Assembly (NCBI GenBank): GCA_947475415.1
Contig: CANJLH010000002.1
Span: forward strand, 1 to 64,000
From: Caulobacteraceae bacterium
GTDB lineage: Bacteria > Pseudomonadota > Alphaproteobacteria > Caulobacterales > Caulobacteraceae
Length of the DNA: 64,000 nt
Direction of reading: 5' to 3'
The notes under the pieces were generated by a model. That model saw only the letters and a program-made list of their open reading frames with translations. It was not told where the DNA came from and searched no databases. The position numbers and the translations under genes are program-made. Below are positions 56,498-64,000 of the stretch, piece after piece; position 1 is the first letter of the stretch; each line of letters opens with the position of its first letter.

Positions 56498-56953
56498 TTG
56501 CACCTCTCTGAGAGCTATTACTTCCTGCCGAACCAGCAGATCTGGCTGGTTATGATGTTCGCTGTGTCGGGGTTCGCCCTGTGGCGGGGCGGCAAGCCTG
56601 AGCGCATGGTCGCTATCAGCAATGTGCTCGCCTGGTTCCTGACGCCGATCGCCCAGAACCACCAGGATCTGTTTGACCCCCAGTGGGGCATGCTTGGCGT
56701 GGACGTGGCTTTCCTGGCGGTGCTCCTCGGCATGGCCCTCCGCTACGACCGGGTCTGGCTACTGTTCGCCACCGCATTTCAGCTGTTGGGGGTGGTGATC
56801 CACCTGGCCATCGTCGTCGATCCGAGCCTTCGCAGCCTCGTCTATCTGCGTGGCCTGGTGATCTGGAGTTACATGGTGCTGGCCTCCCTGGCCGCCGGAT
56901 CCCTCGCTGCGGCGAAGCGGGCGCGCAGGCCTGCGCTGTCCACCGGCGGCTGA
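56498..56953 (+). CDS. Four-helix membrane protein of unknown function
   Basis: This 151-residue protein has four or five hydrophobic segments (IWLVMMFAVSGFALW, AWFLTPIAQ, VDVAFLAVLLGMAL, LFATAFQLLGVVIHLAIVV, LVIWSYMVLASLAAGSLAA). The N-terminal SESYYFLPNQQIWLVMM seems conserved in similar caulobacter and sphingomonad proteins, from memory. The only plausible start is a TTG at 56498, following the terminator stem; the next is the Met-Met pair inside helix 1. The function is unknown. Nothing in its surroundings helps. Confidence 0.7.
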   Translation: MHLSESYYFLPNQQIWLVMMFAVSGFALWRGGKPERMVAISNVLAWFLTPIAQNHQDLFDPQWGMLGVDVAFLAVLLGMALRYDRVWLLFATAFQLLGVVIHLAIVVDPSLRSLVYLRGLVIWSYMVLASLAAGSLAAAKRARRPALSTGG

Positions 56954-57317
56954 GCGCGGTGATCAGGCGCGGCGCCCGCTGTGGCCTTCGGGACACAAAT
57001 TCGCCGCCCGTGTCAGGCGGCCTTGCTTGTGTCGCATAATCGCGGAATATAAGTCATAAATTCGAGATGCGTACGGCCCGCAGAAGGTCGGCGACAACTA
57101 GGGGCGGCGCGGCGGCCTGCGGGCCGACGATTTGGACAGCGCCAGAGGGACAGGAGACGAAACGGTTTTCCGTCGGCCGCGGGGTGAATTCACCGAACTG
57201 GCTCAGCACCGGCGCCTTCAGAAGAATTTCTAGTCGCGGTCGGCCCCATGCGCCCGCCGCTGCAAATCAATCGGCTGCGCCTGCAAGGCGCGGACGCAGA
57301 ATTGGGAAACAGGAAAT
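56954..57317. other. Leader and promoter region of the TonB receptor
   Basis: There is no convincing gene in these 364 bases. One 84-codon open frame overlaps the receptor start and has no coding look. The likely promoter is TTGCTT (57023-57028), a 17-base spacer, then AATATA (57046-57051), a sigma-70-like pair in an otherwise GC-rich stretch. That would leave a leader of about 260 bases. I recognised no riboswitch or Fur box. Confidence 0.45.
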
Positions 57318-59846
57318 ATGAAACTCAAGTCGATGTTGCTGCGGAGCGTTTTCGCCCTTGGCGCGGTCTCGCTGTTGCCGGCCGGCCAGGCCTTCGCCCA
57401 GGACGACAACGCCATCGAGGAAGTGGTCGTCACGGCGCGGAAGCGCGAGGAAAGCCTGCAGTCGGTCCCGGTGGCCGTTACGGCCCAGACCGCCGCTCAG
57501 CTTGAGAACAAGTCGATCGATGAGCCGACCGACCTCTCCCGGATCGTCCCCAGCCTCTATGTGCCGCAGGCGGCCAGCGCCAAGCCCAACATCGCCTTCT
57601 TCACCCTGCGCGGCCAGACCGGCGGCGACAACATCCTCACCGTCAGCCAGCCGGTGGGCCTCTACATCGACGGCGTCAACGTTCCGCACCCGGTGGGCGC
57701 CAACGGCTCCTTCTTCGACCTGAGCCGGGTTGAGGTGCTCAAGGGTCCCCAGGGCACCCTGTACGGCCGCAACACCACGGCCGGCGCCATCAACTTCATC
57801 ACCCGCAACGCCGACTGGGAGGGCATGCACGGTTTCGTGCAGGGCGAACTCGGCAGCTTCAAGGGCCGCAAGGCCGTGGGCGCGGTCAACATTCCGATCG
57901 CCGAGGATATGCTGGCGGCGCGCATCGCCGGCCAGTACTGGAAGCGCGACGGCTTCGGCAAATCGCGGATCACCGGCCAGAAGATGGGCGGCGACCATGA
58001 CGACTGGAACATCCGCGGGACGCTGAATTTCAAGCCCTCCGACAGTTTCTCGGCGGTCCTGAAGGGCGAACTTGGCAAGGCCAACCGGGTCGGCAACCTG
58101 GTCAAGATGGTCGACCTGATCACCACCGGCGCCGCCGCCACCGCCGTTCAGGAGGCCAACGCCAACGACGGCGCGCCGGCCGGCCTGAACCTGCTGCAGT
58201 CCTGCACCGGCGGCGACCTTTTCGTCAGCTGCTCGGGCAGCGATAATTTTGAGGTCGACAAGACCAAGCACCTGTCCCTCGACATGAACTGGGACATCAC
58301 CGACAACGTCAGCCTGCGCTCGGTGACCGGTTATCACTGGTTCACGGTGTTCTCCCACTTCGACATCGACGGCAGCCCCTATCAGCTGGGCGAATCCTCG
58401 GGCGGCACCAACTCCTTCCAGCCAGACACCGGCATCGCCGCGCCGCCGGCCGCCGCACGCCTGCCGAACGGCGCGGTCCCGCCGCTGGGGCCCTACCTGC
58501 TGCCGTTTGCGGCCCGGCCTGACCAGGAATCCGGCCAGTGGACCCAGGAGTTCAACCTCTCCGGTTCCGTCATGGACAACAAGGTGAAGTGGCTCTTGGG
58601 CGCCTTCGCCTCCAAGGACAGGGGTAAGGGCGTCCAGATCTCGGTCCGCAACCCCTCGCTGGGCGTGGCGACCGCGCCATTCTTTGCGCCCTCGATCCCC
58701 AACTCCTTCGAGGGCCTGGACGTGGACGCCGACACCTGGGCGGTGTTCACCCAGGACGACATCAAGTTCACGGATATCTTCTCGGCTACGGTGGGGCTGC
58801 GCTACACCAAGGAGAAGCTGTTCATGAACAACGCCTCCTGGGCCTTCAACCAGAACTTCCCCAGCGACACCGCCAACCCCTCGGCCGGCGCCGGCAAGGT
58901 CTATCAATGCCTTTATGGGCCGCTTGGTCCGTCGGGGCCGCCCGTGGGCGGACGTCCGATCGGCGTCACCTACCAGTCGGACTACAAGGCCTGTTCGCTG
59001 ATCCAGAAGGCCAGCTTCCACGGCACCTCCTACATGCTGAGCCTGAACGCCCAGTGGACCCCGGACATCCTGACCTACGCCAAGATCTCCAAGGGCTTCC
59101 GCGGCGGGGCCTTGCAGCTTCGCCTGCCGTCCGCGGCGCCGGCGGGACCGGAAACCGGTAAGGACTACGAGATCGGCCTTAAGGCGGATTTCCTGGAGCA
59201 TCGCCTGCGGGCCAATATCGCGGCGTTCCGCACCAATTACTCGAACCAGCAGTTCTCCTTCCTGGTGATCCTGCCTTCGGGAGCGCGGACCACCCAGCTC
59301 TTCAACGCCGCCTCCTCTGTGTACAAGGGCTGGGAGGCGGAGTTCACCGCGCGGCCCATGTCGGGCCTGACGCTCGGCTCCAACATCAGCTACCTGGACG
59401 CCAAGTATAAGAAGTTCCCGGGCTTCCCGAGCGCGGCGTTCGGCAACATCGACGCCGCCGGCCTGACCCCGGAATCGTCGGGTCCGAAGTGGAACTACAG
59501 CTTCTCGGCCCGCTATGAGGTGGCGATGGGCTCCGGCAAGCTTGGGCTGCAAGGGGATTACAGCAACCAGAGCGACGTCGCGCTAAACCGCACCAACGAA
59601 CAACCGGCGGTGCCTGACCCGATCGAAAAGAGCCTGCGCCACCTGCCCGGTCTGGTGAACGCGCGGATCGATTACAGCCTGGCTGACTCCGGGGTGAAGC
59701 TATCGGTGTTCGGCACCAACCTCACCAACGAGAAATACGCCGGCTTTGGTCTGGCCCAGGGCGTCAACGGCGGCATCACCACCGGTATCGTCCGCGAGCC
59801 ACGTGTCTACGGCGTCGCGGTTCGCTATGCCTTCGGCGGCGAATAA
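57318..59846 (+). CDS. TonB-dependent outer-membrane receptor
   Basis: An 842-residue receptor. The signal peptide ends near AFAQDD, followed by the TonB box EEVVVTARKREESLQSVPVAVTA. The plug domain (to about residue 150) contains VEVLKGPQGTLYGRNTTAGAINFITR. The rest is a 22-strand barrel with NISYLDAKY and the final strand VYGVAVRYAFGGE with terminal-type residues. It imports a ligand using TonB energy; siderophore, sugar or other substrate cannot be decided. It stands alone and ends 30 bases before a strong terminator. Confidence 0.93.
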   Translation: MKLKSMLLRSVFALGAVSLLPAGQAFAQDDNAIEEVVVTARKREESLQSVPVAVTAQTAAQLENKSIDEPTDLSRIVPSLYVPQAASAKPNIAFFTLRGQTGGDNILTVSQPVGLYIDGVNVPHPVGANGSFFDLSRVEVLKGPQGTLYGRNTTAGAINFITRNADWEGMHGFVQGELGSFKGRKAVGAVNIPIAEDMLAARIAGQYWKRDGFGKSRITGQKMGGDHDDWNIRGTLNFKPSDSFSAVLKGELGKANRVGNLVKMVDLITTGAAATAVQEANANDGAPAGLNLLQSCTGGDLFVSCSGSDNFEVDKTKHLSLDMNWDITDNVSLRSVTGYHWFTVFSHFDIDGSPYQLGESSGGTNSFQPDTGIAAPPAAARLPNGAVPPLGPYLLPFAARPDQESGQWTQEFNLSGSVMDNKVKWLLGAFASKDRGKGVQISVRNPSLGVATAPFFAPSIPNSFEGLDVDADTWAVFTQDDIKFTDIFSATVGLRYTKEKLFMNNASWAFNQNFPSDTANPSAGAGKVYQCLYGPLGPSGPPVGGRPIGVTYQSDYKACSLIQKASFHGTSYMLSLNAQWTPDILTYAKISKGFRGGALQLRLPSAAPAGPETGKDYEIGLKADFLEHRLRANIAAFRTNYSNQQFSFLVILPSGARTTQLFNAASSVYKGWEAEFTARPMSGLTLGSNISYLDAKYKKFPGFPSAAFGNIDAAGLTPESSGPKWNYSFSARYEVAMGSGKLGLQGDYSNQSDVALNRTNEQPAVPDPIEKSLRHLPGLVNARIDYSLADSGVKLSVFGTNLTNEKYAGFGLAQGVNGGITTGIVREPRVYGVAVRYAFGGE

Positions 59847-59876
59847 CCTACCGGCCCCAACGGCCTGAACTGGCGA

Positions 59877-59904
59877 ACGCCCTCCCTCACCGGAGGGCGT
59901 TTTG
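59877..59904 (+). terminator. Intrinsic terminator after the TonB receptor
   Basis: ACGCCCTCC and GGAGGGCGT form a 9-bp stem with loop CTCACC and a run of T after it. It lies 30 bases beyond the receptor stop. The stem can also form on the other strand, with AA in place of T, so it may serve the convergent comM-like gene less well. Confidence 0.9.
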
Positions 59905-59913
59905 CTGTGGGTT

Positions 59914-61452
59914 TCAGCCCGCGAACGCAGGATGGGCGCCGGCCGGGGCGACCCTCCGATAGACCAGCGCCTCGGCCACATGCACCCGGCGCACAGCGTC
60001 CGCCCCCTCCAGGTCGGCGATCGTGCGGGCGAGCCGAAGCGTGCGGGTCCAGCCCCGTGCGGTCAGCCCCCCCGCCTCCGCCGCCCGTGACAGCAGCGTC
60101 CGCGCCGGGGCGTCCAGACCGAGCATGGCCTCCAGCCGCTCACCCTCCGCCTGAGCGTTGAGCGGCTGACTTTCCGCGCCCGCAGCCGCGGCCCGTTCGG
60201 CCTGCAGCGTCCGGGCGGCCGCAACCCGCGCCGCCGCCTCGGCCGTACCCTCCGCTGGGGCCGGCAGGGCGAGGTCGGCGGCGGTCACCGCGGGAACCTC
60301 CACCTGCAGGTCGATGCGGTCCATCAGCGGGCCCGAGATGCGGCCCTGGTAATCGGTCTGGCACCGGGGCGCGCGACCGCAGGCGCCCTTGCCCGGCCCG
60401 CCATGGCCACAGCGGCAGGGGTTCATCGCCGCCACCAGCTGGAATCGGGCCGGATAGCGCACGTGGGCGTTGGCGCGGGCCACCACCACCTCGCCGGTCT
60501 CCAGCGGCTGGCGAAGCGAATCCAGCGCCTGAGCCGAGAATTCCGGCAACTCGTCCAGGAACAGCACCCCGTTGTGAGCCAGGGAAACCTCGCCGGGCTT
60601 GGCCTTCAACCCACCGCCGGTGAGCGCGGCCATGCTGGCCGAATGATGCGGGCTGCGGAACGGCCGCGCGCGGGTGAGTTCGCCCCGGGCCAGCAGGCCA
60701 GCCACCGAATGGATCATGGAGGTGGCCAGCAGCTCCTCCGGCGTCAGGGGCGGCAACAGGCCCGGCAGTCGCGCGGCCATCATCGACTTGCCCGATCCCG
60801 GCGGTCCCAGGAAGCACAGGTTGTGGCCGCCGGCCGCGGCGATCTCCAAGGCGCGCTTGGCGTTCTCCTGACCCTTGACCTCGCGCAGATCCGGAGCCGG
60901 CCCCCCCTCCACCAGCGGCCCCGGTCTGGGCGGCGACAGCACCTGGGTTCCGCGGAAATGGTTGACGAGGGCGATCAGCGACGGCGCGGCCAGGATCCGC
61001 ACGTCGCCGCCCCAGGCCGCTTCAGCGCCGCTGGCCTCGGGACAGATCAGCCCAAGGCCCAGCCCCGCCGCGGCCACTGCGGCCGGCAACGCGCCGGTGA
61101 CCCCGACGATTCGTCCGTCCAGCGACAGCTCTCCCACCGCGGCCCAGCCCATCAGGGCGTCCGGCGGCACGATGCCCATCACCGCCATCACCGCCAGGGC
61201 GATGGGCAGGTCGTAGTGGCTGCCCTCCTTGGGCAGGTCGGCGGGGGCGAGGTTGCAGATAATCCGCTTGGGCGGCATGGCCAGGCCCAGACCCGCGAAG
61301 GCCGCCCGCACCCGCTCGCGGCTTTCGCCCACCGCCTTGTCGCCAAGCCCCACCAGGATGAAGGCCGGATCGCCGCCCACCAGCTGGACTTCCACGTCCA
61401 CCCGGCGCGCATCGACTCCTTGAAAGGCCACGGTGACCACCTTTGCGGCCAT
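59914..61452 (-). CDS. comM: YifB/ComM-type Mg-chelatase-like AAA+ ATPase
   Basis: This 512-residue protein is the ComM/YifB family, an AAA+ ATPase that in naturally transformable species is a branch-migration helicase for integrating DNA. The N-terminal LonB-like part (VDVEVQLVGGDPAFILVGLGDKAV) precedes Walker A FLGPPGSGKSMMAARL and Walker B LFLDELPEF, plus the Cys cluster MNPCRCGHGGPGKGAC. The ATG at 61452 begins the conserved AAKVVTVAFQG. It runs toward the TonB receptor. Natural competence cannot be inferred from this gene alone. Confidence 0.93.
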   Translation of the reverse strand: MAAKVVTVAFQGVDARRVDVEVQLVGGDPAFILVGLGDKAVGESRERVRAAFAGLGLAMPPKRIICNLAPADLPKEGSHYDLPIALAVMAVMGIVPPDALMGWAAVGELSLDGRIVGVTGALPAAVAAAGLGLGLICPEASGAEAAWGGDVRILAAPSLIALVNHFRGTQVLSPPRPGPLVEGGPAPDLREVKGQENAKRALEIAAAGGHNLCFLGPPGSGKSMMAARLPGLLPPLTPEELLATSMIHSVAGLLARGELTRARPFRSPHHSASMAALTGGGLKAKPGEVSLAHNGVLFLDELPEFSAQALDSLRQPLETGEVVVARANAHVRYPARFQLVAAMNPCRCGHGGPGKGACGRAPRCQTDYQGRISGPLMDRIDLQVEVPAVTAADLALPAPAEGTAEAAARVAAARTLQAERAAAAGAESQPLNAQAEGERLEAMLGLDAPARTLLSRAAEAGGLTARGWTRTLRLARTIADLEGADAVRRVHVAEALVYRRVAPAGAHPAFAG

Positions 61453-61591
61453 CGCCAATCTCCTGCGCACCCGCCCAATCTATCCACAAGGTGAGCAGGT
61501 TCAGCGGCTCAGATCAAGAACAAATATGGAACAACTGGGGAAATGAAGGCAAATCCGTGACATAGGCCGAAGTCTTGCCACGGCCGGGCGC

Positions 61592-62536
61592 CTATCCGGC
61601 CCGGATCGCCTCGATCCGCGTCCAGAGCAATTCGGTGGCGTCCACCCCGGTGAATCGCTTCAGCTGCTGCGCGCCCGTTGGCGAGGTGACGTTGATTTCG
61701 GTGAGATAGTCGCCGATCACGTCGATGCCCACGAACAGCAGACCGCGCCGCTTGAGTTCCGGACCGATGGTGGCGCACAGTTCCTTGTCTCTGGCGGTGA
61801 GCTCCACCGCCTCGGCCCGCCCGCCGACCCGCAGGTTTGACCGCACCTGGCCCGCCGCAGGCACCCGGTTTATCGCGCCCACCGGCTCGCCATCCACCAG
61901 CAGGATCCGCTTGTCGCCCTTGGATACCGCCGGGATGAACTTCTGCGCGATCACCGGCTCGCGCCCGATCATGGCGTGCAGTTCCAGGAGCGCATCCAGG
62001 TTGGGATCGTCCGCCGACAGACGCACCACCCCGGACCCGCCGCCGCCGTAGAGGGGCTTCAGCACCATGTCCCCGTGCTTGGCCCGGAAATCGAGGATCG
62101 CCTCGGGATCGCTGGTCACCAGGGTCGGCGGCTGCACGCCGGGAAAGCCGGTGACGAACAGTTTTTCCGGCGCGCTGCGAACCTCGGCGGGATTGTTCAC
62201 CACCAGCGTCTTCGGGTGAATCGCCTCCAGGAAGTGGGTGGTCGTTATGTAGGCCATGTCGAAGGGTGGGTCCTGGCGGAGCAGCACCACATCCATCTGG
62301 GCCAGTTCGCGACGTTCCCAGGAACCAAACTGCGCATGGGCGCCATGCTCGGATCGGACGTTCACCGCCCGCCCGCGCGCGGTCAGAACTCCATCCTCCA
62401 GCGCGAGCTTGTCCGGCGTATAGACCCACAACTTATGGCCGCGGGCCTGGGCCGACAGCATCATCAGAAAGGTGGTGTCAGTCTCGATGTTCGCCGCCTC
62501 GAGCGGATCCATCTGGACGGCGACCTTCAACGACAT
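61592..62536 (-). CDS. gshB: Glutathione synthetase
   Basis: GshB joins gamma-glutamylcysteine and glycine in an ATP-dependent reaction. The ATP-grasp motifs are visible: [36 protein letters not shown] and [21 protein letters not shown]. The substrate-binding [20 protein letters not shown] is present, and the 314-residue length is standard. The gene is the last of the run rsmI-yraN-SirB1-gshB, common in alphaproteobacteria, with 55 bases after the SirB1 gene. Confidence 0.97.
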   Translation of the reverse strand: MSLKVAVQMDPLEAANIETDTTFLMMLSAQARGHKLWVYTPDKLALEDGVLTARGRAVNVRSEHGAHAQFGSWERRELAQMDVVLLRQDPPFDMAYITTTHFLEAIHPKTLVVNNPAEVRSAPEKLFVTGFPGVQPPTLVTSDPEAILDFRAKHGDMVLKPLYGGGGSGVVRLSADDPNLDALLELHAMIGREPVIAQKFIPAVSKGDKRILLVDGEPVGAINRVPAAGQVRSNLRVGGRAEAVELTARDKELCATIGPELKRRGLLFVGIDVIGDYLTEINVTSPTGAQQLKRFTGVDATELLWTRIEAIRAG

Positions 62537-62591
62537 GGCGGACTCCCTGCGGCGATGGGCGACACATAATGCGCCTGGGCATTCCGCGCCA

Positions 62592-63407
62592 TCAGTTCAG
62601 CTTCAACCGCATCCGCTCCCGCTGCGCCCGGGCGGCAAGCGCCGCGCCGCCGTCGAGCTCGCTGGCCTTGGATAGCGCCTGCATGGCGCCGGCCAGCGCT
62701 CCCTGCCCTTCCCGCGCGGCGGCCACATCCAGCCACGGCCGGTGGTCTGAGGGATCGATCAGCGCCCGGCGCAAGGCCGCCCGCTCGGCGCGCGCGTAGG
62801 ACCGGGCGCTGTGAGCACGGGCGAAGATGTTGTTCTGCAGCCGGATCAGCACCGCCCGGTCGCTCACCGGCGCCATCAGTCGGTCGAGCCGTTCGGCCAC
62901 ATCTGGCGTCAGGCCGGCGTGCAGCGCCCGCCGGGTGAGTTCTGAGGGCAACACGACCCGGCCCTCGCTGAACGGATCCAAGGCCAGCGGCCCTTCCGCG
63001 GTCTCGATCCGCAGCAGGAAATGGCCGGGAAAATCCACCCCCATCAGGTCAAGGCCGCAGCTTCGTCCCACGTGCAAATAATAGACGCCCAGGGCCACCG
63101 GCAGACCCTTGCGCCGCTCGGCCACGGCGATGATGTCGGCGTTGTCCGGGTGCTCATAAGTCATCACGTCGCCGGCCAACCGCAGGTCTCCCGCCATGGC
63201 CTCGGCCAGGGCCTCTTCGGCGGACTCGCCCTTCAACCGCTGGGCCAACCGGTCGACCCCGGCCTGCGCCAGGTCCCGCGCGGCCTGGGCGTCGCGGCCC
63301 GGATCTTCGTGCAGCGCGCAGGCCACGGCAGCTTCCATCAATGGAAAATCGCCGTCCGCCGCCCCTCCGGCTGCGGTTAGGACCGCTTCGGCCTCCTCAC
63401 GGGTCAT
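62592..63407 (-). CDS. SirB1-family transglutaminase-like TPR protein
   Basis: A 271-residue SirB1-type protein. The Transglut_core2 part has [40 protein letters not shown], with the His of PGHFL conserved. The usual catalytic Cys and Asp are less clear, so this may be a non-enzymatic relative. TPR-like helices at the C-terminus ([45 protein letters not shown]) support protein binding. The role is unknown. It lies between yraN and gshB on the same strand, gaps of 19 and 55 bases. Confidence 0.85.
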   Translation of the reverse strand: MTREEAEAVLTAAGGAADGDFPLMEAAVACALHEDPGRDAQAARDLAQAGVDRLAQRLKGESAEEALAEAMAGDLRLAGDVMTYEHPDNADIIAVAERRKGLPVALGVYYLHVGRSCGLDLMGVDFPGHFLLRIETAEGPLALDPFSEGRVVLPSELTRRALHAGLTPDVAERLDRLMAPVSDRAVLIRLQNNIFARAHSARSYARAERAALRRALIDPSDHRPWLDVAAAREGQGALAGAMQALSKASELDGGAALAARAQRERMRLKLN

Positions 63408-63426
63408 CGCCGCCTCATTGCTCCGC

Positions 63427-63804
63427 TTAGGCCCCGCCCCACGCGTCCGGACTATGCCTAGGAAGACGGCCAGGCGCGAGCGCGATCAGATCGAGGCGCA
63501 CCGTGGCGCCTTGCAGACGTTTGCGGCGAGCCGCCAGCGCCACGCCCGCGCGGCGCAACCGCTCACGCTGGTCATAGCTCACCGCGGCCAGGGCGCTTTC
63601 CAGGGTGGCGCGGGTCTTGACCTCCACCACCGCCAGCACATCACCGCGCAAGGCGAGCAGATCGATTTCCGCCTGGGGCGTCTTCAGCCGAAAGCCCAGG
63701 ATCCGATAGCCCTTGGCCAGCAGCCATAGCGCCGCCCAGATCTCGCCGCGCCGGCCGGCCGCCCGCGCCGCCGCCCCCATGGCGCGCCGGTCGCGGCCGC
63801 TCAC
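63427..63804 (-). CDS. yraN: YraN-family (UPF0102) endonuclease-fold protein
   Basis: A 125-residue protein with the PD-(D/E)XK-like UPF0102 fold: GEIWAALWLLAKGYRILGFRLKTPQAEIDLLALRGDVLAVVEVKTR carries the Glu, Asp and E-x-K residues. Function is unproven. The gene follows rsmI in most proteobacteria. Its GTG start at 63804 overlaps the rsmI stop by four bases (GTGA), consistent with translational coupling. Confidence 0.9.
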   Translation of the reverse strand: MSGRDRRAMGAAARAAGRRGEIWAALWLLAKGYRILGFRLKTPQAEIDLLALRGDVLAVVEVKTRATLESALAAVSYDQRERLRRAGVALAARRKRLQGATVRLDLIALAPGRLPRHSPDAWGGA

Positions 63805-64000
63805 CGCCCCGCATCCTTCAGCGCCAGCGCCCGGCGGTAGAGGTCGCGGCGGGGCAGCCCCAGGGCCTTGGCGACCTCGGCGGCCGCCTCGGTGGGACGC
63901 AGGCGGGTGAGCGCATCCAGCAAGGCGGTATCGGCGTCGTCCGCCGTCGCCGCCTCGTCCCGGCCCGGAGCCACCAGCACGACGATCTCCCCCTTGGGCG
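63801..64000 (-). CDS. rsmI: 16S rRNA 2'-O-ribose C1402 methyltransferase, 3' part
   Basis: Only the C-terminal 65 codons are in the window; the gene continues past its right edge. They read PKGEIVVLVAPGRDEAA then TALLDALTRLRPTEAAAEVAKALGLPRRDLYRRALALK before the stop at 63801. KGEIVVLV and a C-terminal HTH-like helix pair are the usual RsmI ending. RsmI, with RsmH, methylates C1402 in the ribosomal P site. It overlaps yraN by four bases. Confidence 0.88.
   Translation of the reverse strand, partial: PKGEIVVLVAPGRDEAATADDADTALLDALTRLRPTEAAAEVAKALGLPRRDLYRRALALKDAGR

Noticed and set aside
57067-57321. 84-codon ORF before the TonB receptor
   Set aside because: Arg/Ala-rich, overlaps the receptor start and lacks a ribosome site.
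57267-59552. Long minus-strand ORF (761 codons) opposite the TonB receptor
   Set aside because: High-GC antisense artefact; the plus strand encodes an unmistakable receptor and the antisense product is rich in Gly, Arg, His and Asp without any family motif.

Overview
The window is a GC-rich alphaproteobacterial chromosome segment. It most likely comes from the Caulobacteraceae, with a Phenylobacterium/Caulobacter relative the best guess. This inference rests on a CC0125/CC1285-type lipoprotein, a very large NAD-glutamate dehydrogenase (gdhZ type), a ShkA-like hybrid kinase beside ampG, an RlmN of Caulobacter type, a ZTP riboswitch in front of purH, and a TonB receptor of the kind abundant in this family. 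I saw no insertion sequence, prophage, CRISPR array, rRNA or replication origin. The region is ordinary chromosome with a few odd loci.

Layout, left to right. 0.3-7.2 kb: tRNA-Leu(CAG), an NDUFA9-like NAD(P)-binding protein, a sulfotransferase, uppP, two divergent citrate-synthase-family genes (one fused to a DNA-binding HTH), a D-2-hydroxyacid dehydrogenase and an exported SH3 protein. 7.2-9.9 kb: the unsaturated fatty-acid operon fabA-fabB-fabI. 9.9-14.7 kb: an EmrAB-type drug-efflux operon ending in its TetR regulator, with two matching palindromic operators in front of it and a divergent UbiH-family hydroxylase. 14.6-24.4 kb: a protein-quality block (Trm112-like, Lon-N domain, CnoX, tRNA editing protein), tRNA-Gly(GCC), an ArsR/SRPBCC pair with an operator over the start codon, then assorted enzymes and envelope proteins. 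24.4-30.7 kb: argG, kup, a frameshifted SDR, pyrF, a low-complexity secreted protein and sdhE-assembly-like DUF1674. 30.8-36.2 kb: rsmB, rpe, a heparinase-II/III-like protein and riboswitch-controlled purH. 36.2-43 kb: a GNAT gene broken by an 8-bp tandem duplication, gdhZ and an AI-2E-type permease. 43-51.8 kb: a HerA-like ATPase, a PAS hybrid kinase, two SDRs around a YkvA protein, rlmN, a DUF350 protein and a serine protease. 51.8-57 kb: ampG, a shkA-like kinase, an XRE regulator, and a LuxR-type membrane-anchored regulator whose linker carries a nested, strongly coding 112-codon ORF in another frame. Two small unknown proteins separated by a terminator follow. 57.3-64 kb: a TonB-dependent receptor, the comM/yifB ATPase, then gshB, a SirB1-type protein, yraN and the 3' end of rsmI, all on the minus strand.

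Most genes are housekeeping or envelope functions. The parts most worth a second look are the nested ORF in the LuxR gene, the HTH-citrate-synthase pair with its phased TTGA repeats and a catalytic Asp-to-Glu change, the repeat-driven GNAT frameshift, the twin efflux operators, the catalytic-residue-free isochorismatase-like protein, and the c-di-GMP-type motif set in the ShkA-like kinase. All calls come from reading the sequence by eye; no database search was run.
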